Of a stretch of DNA of 10,254 bases, positions 6,901 through 10,254 are shown one piece after another. The position numbers and the translations under genes are program-made. The stretch's first letter is position 1; the number at the start of each line of letters is the position of its first letter. Origin of the DNA: an uncultured bacterium (GTDB lineage Bacteria; Bacillota; Clostridia; Oscillospirales; Oscillospiraceae); assembly GCA_905214155.1 (NCBI GenBank), contig CAJMLC010000060.1, positions 1-10,254 on the forward strand. Reading direction: 5' to 3'. The notes under the pieces are model-generated. The model searched no databases. It worked only from the letters and a program-made list of their open reading frames with translations, and was not told where the DNA came from.

Positions 6901-9900
6901 GATATTGGCGGCGGCATCGGCCATAGCCTTGACGGCCGCCTTGCGGAGGTCGTTGATCTGCTCGACCGTCGTGGCCGCGTCGAGCTTCGTGAGGCCCATG
7001 TCGTACTTGGCCTTGATGTCGCTGTAATTCTTGTGGTCTTCGCCGTAGGCATTGAGGGCTGCAAGCAGCGCGGACTTTGCGGCCTCGCGCGCGGCCTCGA
7101 CCTCGGCGCTCGTGCCGCCGACCGGGACCCATGTGACCGTGGCCACGACGCTCCTGTTCGGCATCGTGAAGGTGTCAAAGCTGCGCATGATGCGGTACGC
7201 CTTATAGTCCGAACCATAGTCGCCCATGTCGAACACGTCGTAGGACGGCGTGGTGATGTCCTCTTCGGCGACGCCGGAGAAGGTGATGCCGCGGATCTCA
7301 TACTCGTGTTCGTTGACGTAGAAGTGCGGGACCTCGTTTTTGTTGTCCGTGCGGTTCCAGTGGTCTTCGATCATCCAGTGCGAGCCGGGGGCGGAGATGG
7401 CGTAGTCGTTGCCCGCGACCAGATACGGGAATTCGGTCGCCACGAGCGCATCCGTGAGCGTATTGTTGTTTTTGCCGTCCTTACGGTCGCCGCGGATGTG
7501 GAAATAGGTCGCGTAAGCCGGGTTGAAGCAGAAGTTGATCAGGTCGCCCGGCTCCGCCTGTGTCAGCTCCGTATAGTTGACCTTCGTCTGCGATGTTTGG
7601 ATCTTGTTGAAGGAGAAGAGCTTGGCCTGCTGCGTGCCGCCAGTCGTGCCATTCGTGCCGTCGACGGGCGCGTTGTCTTGCAGCCACTGGATCATCGCGC
7701 GCAGCTCCGCGCGATCCGCCTCCAGCACGCCGTCGAGGTCATATTCAACGGTGAGCGTGCGCGGCTGGGCCGCGGGCAGTTCCTTGCCGCAGGCGGCGAT
7801 GATGGCGGCATAGCGGTCGGTCTCCTGCTTGGACAGCTCACCGAGCTGATAGTCGGTCATCGCGTTGTAGCAGCTTTGCAGGGTGTTCGCGGTGGACTTG
7901 AAGCTGTCGTCGAGCGTGCCGAGATCCGCCGGGAACTCGCTCATCAGGGCGCGGAAGCGCGCCAGATTTGCGGCATTGATGCGGTCTGCGTCGGATTGCA
8001 GCTGCTTGATGGTGACGATGGCGCTCATCTGTGCGCTTCTCGCGATGGGGGCCGTCTCGGCGGTCTTGATGGCGTCGAGCGCAGTTTTGTACGTGGTTTG
8101 CAGCTGCGTCCACGCTTCGCTCGAGAAGCACGCCTGCGGATAGTCGCGATCCTCGGCGGTCTGGCGCAGCTCGGCGGTCAGGTCGGCGCGGATCTTGTCG
8201 AGACTGGCGACGGCGTCGTCCTGCACGGCGTAGATGAGGATGGCGGGGCCGTTGGTATACGTGCCGAATTCATCACCGAGGCTGTACGCATTGATGAGCT
8301 GATAGCCCGGCTCATAGACCGTGAGCGAGACGGTGCCGTCGGCATTGGTCTTCAGCTGCGTGTTGTTCAGAACCTTTGCGCTGCGGGCGGTCTGCTCGTC
8401 GGCGCTGGCTGCGCCGGAATAGACCGAGGCGCCGGCGACGGCGGTATATTTCCCGTCATAGCGGGCGGGCATGGCCGCGGCGGATTCGACGGTCAGCGTG
8501 AAGGGCACGCCGACGGTCGCCTGATAGACGCCCGCGGTGTCCTGCGTCAGACCCGCGGTGATGCGCTGATAGCGGACGGTCTCCCACGCGCCGTGCTCGT
8601 CGAGCGTGATGGGCTGGTCGATCTCGCTGATGTTCGGGCGGACGGGCGGCTTCACCTGCGCGACGGTGACGACGTCGCCGTCGTGGAGTCCGAGGCCGTT
8701 GGCATAGGTGCCGGTATAGCTGACGGTCGCCCCCGTCGTGGCATAGCACGCGATGCCGTTGATGAAAACCATCTGATAGCCCCAGTGCGCCGTGGCGATC
8801 TTCTCGGGCAGGATGTCGCCCAGCGTTGCGCCGGGTTCCAGCTCAAAGACTTTGGTATAGGTGTCGATGGGCTTGGCCGTGTTGTCGCGGGCGGAATAAT
8901 CGTCAAAGAGGGAGACGGTCACGTGGATCTTGTCCTTCTTCTCGACGAGGCCGTGGCACGCGGCACGGAAGCTCACGAAGGCGCTGATCTGGAGGTCCGC
9001 CTCGCTCATGCCCATCGTTGTGGTGAACTTGCCGTGGTCCTTCGCGACGTTCAGGGCCTCGCCGCGGGCGGCGACGAAGGCGTCCCAGCTCTCCTTGGTA
9101 TAATCTTCCTTGTTCAGCTTGTTCGGGTCATAGCGCGAGGCATAGAGCGCGATGCCCGCGAGGGCGTTTTCCGAGCCATATTTGACGCGGGTATAGACGC
9201 GGCCATCGAGAGCCTTCGCGGCCTCGACCAGCGAGGCGACCAGGGCGTCTACGTCGCTCTGCGGGGTCTTTGCGGTGCTGTTCGCGGCGGTGGGGACGAC
9301 GTTGCCCTTCTCGTCCTTGGTGAACAGAGAATCGAGCAGCTTCTGCGCCTGCGTCCGCTTGCTGACAAATTCGCCCCAGCTGGTGACGGAATACCGCGTG
9401 TCGTTGTAGACCTCTTCGTTGTTGTAGGTCTGGAGCTTTTCGTAGAGTCCCGTGGGGTTGATCTGCGTCGTGGGGATCAGGTCTGCGATGGCTTTGGACA
9501 GTGCGCTATCCTTGTCCGTGGTATCCAGCGATTTTGTCGCTTTGTCTACCTCGTCCGTTCCTGCATTCTCGTCGACATACACATCCTGAGCAGCTTTTAC
9601 AACTGCCTGCATTTCGTTCCAAAAGCCTTTTCCGCTTACTGTCTTGCCGTTAAAACGATCATCGTCTTTATAGTATCCGGTTGTTGGAACTTTTTTCAGC
9701 GCTGCTTCAAGTTTGCTCTTATCTACTTTGCCGGTTGCTTTTTCCCATTCAATGAGAAGATACCCATAATGCAGTTCATCATCGTCATCTGTTATACAAA
9801 TAAATGCCAGCAAATGATCTGCTTTATCGGCATCGGTCATTACAATGCCCGTATTCAGCGTTATGCACGTCTTTGCTTGCGCATAGTTTGCCACCATTGC

Positions 9901-10254
9901 CTTATATGCGTCATCCGTTTCTGCGTGATCAACAGTTACTATTGATTCTAGCATCTCGATAGAAGCAGAATAATCAGGATATGCAGAACCTGTATCCAGC
10001 ACCTGCAATCTCTGATAGTCACCTGTGACATTTAGAACGTAGACGTCATAGCTTTCTTGAACGAAGCCTTCGTAATCCTCATTTTCCCGAAAGAAGGGTG
10101 GGACAAATGTGCATGTACCTTTTTCCCCGCTCGCAAAAATTGCCGGCAGATCAATTTGCTGAATATCTGCCGCCAGCGCTGGCGTAACCACACCGAGCAG
10201 TATGGTCAATACCAGCAACCATGTGAGCAGGGTGCGTGGCGCGGCTAACGCCGC
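3943..10254 (-). CDS. Giant SLH-domain cell-surface mosaic protein (5' end off window)
   Basis: The frame is open from base 10254 to a TAA at 3945-3943, giving 2103 residues in the window. It is already coding at the right edge: the first residues (AALAAPRTLLTWLLVLTILL) are the n- and h-region of a signal peptide, so the true start is upstream. Residue ranges are counted from base 10254: signal peptide ~1-28; orphan AT-richer domain ~29-235; FIVAR-like helical bundles ~235-440; beta-grasp-like module ~440-535; Ig-like domain ~542-680; helical region ~685-845; unrecognised domain ~880-1045; FIVAR-like ~1048-1115; DUF4430-like ~1140-1305; beta domain ~1345-1430; paired helical repeats ~1437-1570; Thr-rich linker ~1635-1670; pre-SLH beta domain ~1695-1827; InlB-like repeat ~1830-1915; three SLH domains ~1935-2103. 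It probably sits on the cell wall through the SLH triplet. No catalytic motif is recognised, so adhesion or ligand capture is an inference. Confidence 0.96.
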   Translation of the reverse strand, partial: AALAAPRTLLTWLLVLTILLGVVTPALAADIQQIDLPAIFASGEKGTCTFVPPFFRENEDYEGFVQESYDVYVLNVTGDYQRLQVLDTGSAYPDYSASIEMLESIVTVDHAETDDAYKAMVANYAQAKTCITLNTGIVMTDADKADHLLAFICITDDDDELHYGYLLIEWEKATGKVDKSKLEAALKKVPTTGYYKDDDRFNGKTVSGKGFWNEMQAVVKAAQDVYVDENAGTDEVDKATKSLDTTDKDSALSKAIADLIPTTQINPTGLYEKLQTYNNEEVYNDTRYSVTSWGEFVSKRTQAQKLLDSLFTKDEKGNVVPTAANSTAKTPQSDVDALVASLVEAAKALDGRVYTRVKYGSENALAGIALYASRYDPNKLNKEDYTKESWDAFVAARGEALNVAKDHGKFTTTMGMSEADLQISAFVSFRAACHGLVEKKDKIHVTVSLFDDYSARDNTAKPIDTYTKVFELEPGATLGDILPEKIATAHWGYQMVFINGIACYATTGATVSYTGTYANGLGLHDGDVVTVAQVKPPVRPNISEIDQPITLDEHGAWETVRYQRITAGLTQDTAGVYQATVGVPFTLTVESAAAMPARYDGKYTAVAGASVYSGAASADEQTARSAKVLNNTQLKTNADGTVSLTVYEPGYQLINAYSLGDEFGTYTNGPAILIYAVQDDAVASLDKIRADLTAELRQTAEDRDYPQACFSSEAWTQLQTTYKTALDAIKTAETAPIARSAQMSAIVTIKQLQSDADRINAANLARFRALMSEFPADLGTLDDSFKSTANTLQSCYNAMTDYQLGELSKQETDRYAAIIAACGKELPAAQPRTLTVEYDLDGVLEADRAELRAMIQWLQDNAPVDGTNGTTGGTQQAKLFSFNKIQTSQTKVNYTELTQAEPGDLINFCFNPAYATYFHIRGDRKDGKNNNTLTDALVATEFPYLVAGNDYAISAPGSHWMIEDHWNRTDNKNEVPHFYVNEHEYEIRGITFSGVAEEDITTPSYDVFDMGDYGSDYKAYRIMRSFDTFTMPNRSVVATVTWVPVGGTSAEVEAAREAAKSALLAALNAYGEDHKNYSDIKAKYDMGLTKLDAATTVEQINDLRKAAVKAMADAAANITSGNDIVGWEYDSAKGKLFYPGPQVGTVTVTIENRTNNGSATDDEANKAALEHFYTSDEDYAKYGINSLWLHKVNYPIGEYDSMMTVVLRALVDEGCTWSGTGGNGKKDYDFEISYLSTITDVNGGHSLAEFTGGSESGWMGTLNDWFTNEGFNNFTVKSRKLADGDVISIKYTSTGLGADVGGTWGNSDTTLASLTVTGSGNPRLIPTFTSGTEGGTYAYTLVIDGESDDLTITPVASNKNFLVKTFLNEKVTSNVEGSSYYKPTESIPVTTGDTIYIGCGAADWPSMNNQSGNTQTNDGTWYILRVISASGSYQTVEEQLRALPRASAVIYGNHELYTSDIAKAEAAYYALISDQQALVNKDEVANLLALTAKLQRYQTLKDFKATVKSLPAPANVTLADSETILRAQREYEAIRKDAELFGNLAGSEIDKMDQLSARLAQLNEEARHPVTTVTVTPDTITATVNGTTITLTGYCNEGDNITLRDQNGTILPVQNGIVTVKGVTYVVDMTGVVVKPATVNVTETAPTVSAPTTASTETKAAAQQIGSNENTGSQGLGGAAAGKLLDEGKSKAEDVEIEEGQTVEVTANPKLEIKVVDLKQDEAAEQHVLTLEITPQVTYTTTVKDAEGAEIRSEESGAEKIDNRDIKAPVTISIPLPTGMSHENLFIKHYFSDRSGYEYIKPLSVTRDRTNNTWIVTWQQSSFSTVQLTTDLRRATVKLGDEVKTLLPSDKDQLLPEASESGKTFLGWNFILKDKEGNLKTYPGGPYTRLTDDLLTALANAEEITATPSFRDNATPSVPSGTPAQNPFNENAGKDSLPFTDVNANSWYYSGVKYAYENGLMNGTGTGKFSPNADTTRGMIVTMLARLEGVSTSGTPWYAAGQKWAMDNGISDGTNMTGAVTREQLAAILFRYAKQKGYDVSKSVELNGFSDAAQVSGYATDAMRWAVANGLIQGSSNKLSPKATASRAQVATILMRFMELYAK
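3946..4452 (-). other. Three tandem SLH domains (cell-wall anchor)
   Basis: The C-terminal ~170 residues contain three S-layer homology repeats. SLH1 (about 4290-4452) begins LPFTDVNANSWYYSGVKYAY and has NGLMNGTGTGKFSPN followed by TTRG. SLH2 (about 4110-4275) begins TPWYAAGQKWAMDNGISDGT and has VTREQLAAILFRYA. SLH3 (3946-4110) has FSDAAQVSGYATDAMRWAV and ASRAQVATILMRFMEL just before the stop. The TRAE-type motif appears as TRGM, TREQ and SRAQ, which is common in clostridial SLH triplets. SLH triplets bind pyruvylated secondary cell-wall polymer, so the protein is held non-covalently on the wall. Confidence 0.95.
4510..4770 (-). other. InlB-like beta repeat (Listeria-Bacteroides type)
   Basis: Residues ~1830-1915 read ATVKLGDEVKTLLPSDKDQL, then GKTFLGWNF, then a Gly/Pro-rich loop and ITATPSFRD. 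The 'G(K/Y)TF-GW ... (L/I)-A-(W/F)' pattern is that of the short InlB B-repeat-like module. It often lies directly before SLH or sorting signals in surface proteins. Here it sits between the pre-SLH beta domain and the SLH triplet, as expected of a spacer. The match is degenerate, so the call is moderate. Confidence 0.5.
5545..5945 (-). other. Paired helical surface modules
   Basis: Residues ~1437-1570 hold two related helical units of about 60 residues. The first reads LRALPRASAVIYGNHELYTS, then AKAEAAYYALISDQQALVN. The second reads VKSLPAPANVTLADSETI, then RAQREYEAIRKDAELFGN. They fit the pattern 'V--LP----T-(A/S)D---I--A---Y-AL---Q-ALV' known from repeated helical modules of clostridial SLH proteins. 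They probably act as rigid spacers. Confidence 0.55.
6340..6835 (-). other. DUF4430-like domain of the SLH protein
   Basis: Residues ~1140-1305 begin with the strand VGTVTVTIENRTNNGS. They reach a family-like core, GSESGWMGTLNDWFTNEGF, followed by RKLADGDVISIKYTSTGLG and ADVGG. The Ser-Gly-Trp, the 'L-DGD-I-I-YT' strand and the closing Gly-Asp/Ala-Val-Gly are the same landmarks as in the DUF4430 domain of the neighbouring gene. The Asn-Gly turn is replaced by Asn-Asp, so this copy is divergent. Its ligand is unknown. Confidence 0.6.
8940..9560 (-). other. FIVAR-like helical bundles
   Basis: Residues ~235-440 contain two Ala-rich helical segments of FIVAR type. One runs from SVTSWGEFVSKRTQAQKLLD to DVDALVASLVEAAKALDGR. 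The other begins EDYTKESWDAFVAARGEALN. The sequence 'YT-ESW--F--A---A' followed after about 30 residues by a 'v--l--A---L' helix is the usual FIVAR signature ('found in various architectures'). The module is common in sugar-binding or structural surface proteins and probably serves as a spacer. Confidence 0.65.
9540..10140 (-). other. AT-richer N-terminal orphan domain of the SLH protein
   Basis: Residues ~38-238 form a domain I do not recognise. It contains YDVYVLNVTGDYQRLQVLDT, an acidic DDDDE patch, HYGYLLIEWEK and two Cys residues (TCTF, AKTCITL). Hand counts of four sampled 60-base lines here give about 38-48% GC, against about 70-77% in two lines of the following FIVAR and Ig-like region. 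Codons here are A/T-ending far more often than elsewhere in the gene. The reading frame is uninterrupted across both borders. Confidence 0.6.
10171..10254 (-). other. Signal peptide of the SLH protein (partial)
   Basis: The first 28 in-window residues contain Arg7, then a long hydrophobic core (TLLTWLLVLTILLGVVTP), then ALA before ADIQQ. That is a standard signal peptidase I site, with predicted cleavage between residues 28 and 29. The frame stays open to the window edge, so the n-region and the start codon lie further upstream. Confidence 0.85.

Noticed and set aside
70..9945. Very long open frames on the plus strand (70-2256, 2578-3264, 3742-5793, 5893-6414, 6520-9945)
   Set aside because: They lie exactly antisense and codon-aligned to the two minus-strand genes. 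The real genes use few TTA, CTA and TCA codons, so the opposite strand has few stops. Their translations show no recognisable domains, and they are rich in Arg, Val, Ala, Gly and Asp as mirror frames usually are.
10216..10218. TTG at 10218 as the start of the large SLH protein
   Set aside because: The frame stays open to the window edge. The residues before this TTG (PRTLLTW) continue the hydrophobic signal peptide and supply its only positive charge, so the start must be further upstream.

Overview
The window is almost entirely filled by two very large genes on the minus strand, both cut by the window edges. They are separated by 180 bases that contain several inverted repeats. I see no RNA gene, CRISPR array or transposase. 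Composition is GC-rich. The upstream protein ends in three S-layer homology (SLH) domains, and both proteins combine DUF4430/transcobalamin-like, Ig-like and (in the upstream protein) FIVAR-like helical modules. This combination is typical of cell-surface proteins of Gram-positive gut clostridia; a high-GC member of the Oscillospiraceae/Ruminococcaceae group is my best guess. No phylogenetic marker is present, so the lineage is an inference.

Layout in the direction of transcription (right to left): (1) 10254 to 3943 is a secreted mosaic surface protein of at least 2103 residues. It has a signal peptide whose start lies off the window, an orphan AT-richer N-terminal domain, FIVAR-like helical bundles, Ig-like and beta-grasp modules, a DUF4430-like domain, paired helical repeats, a Thr-rich linker, an InlB-like beta repeat and a C-terminal SLH triplet. 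(2) 3942 to 3763 is intergenic, with four adjacent inverted repeats and a fifth hairpin system over the ribosome binding site of the next gene. (3) 3762 to 1 is a second exported protein of at least 1254 residues. It has an N-terminal signal or anchor, an acidic low-complexity linker, four divergent tandem beta modules, a DUF4430 domain and a cysteine-rich CxxC repeat array that is still running at the left edge.

The two genes are co-directional and share the DUF4430 module, so they probably form one cell-surface locus. The upstream protein would be held non-covalently on the wall by its SLH domains; how the downstream protein is retained is not visible. Substrate or partner cannot be read from the sequence. 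Long open frames on the plus strand are antisense shadows of these two genes and are not annotated. The points most worth a second look are a sharply AT-richer island inside the N-terminus of the large gene, mutually exclusive hairpins over the second gene's ribosome binding site, and the extracellular CxxC module array.
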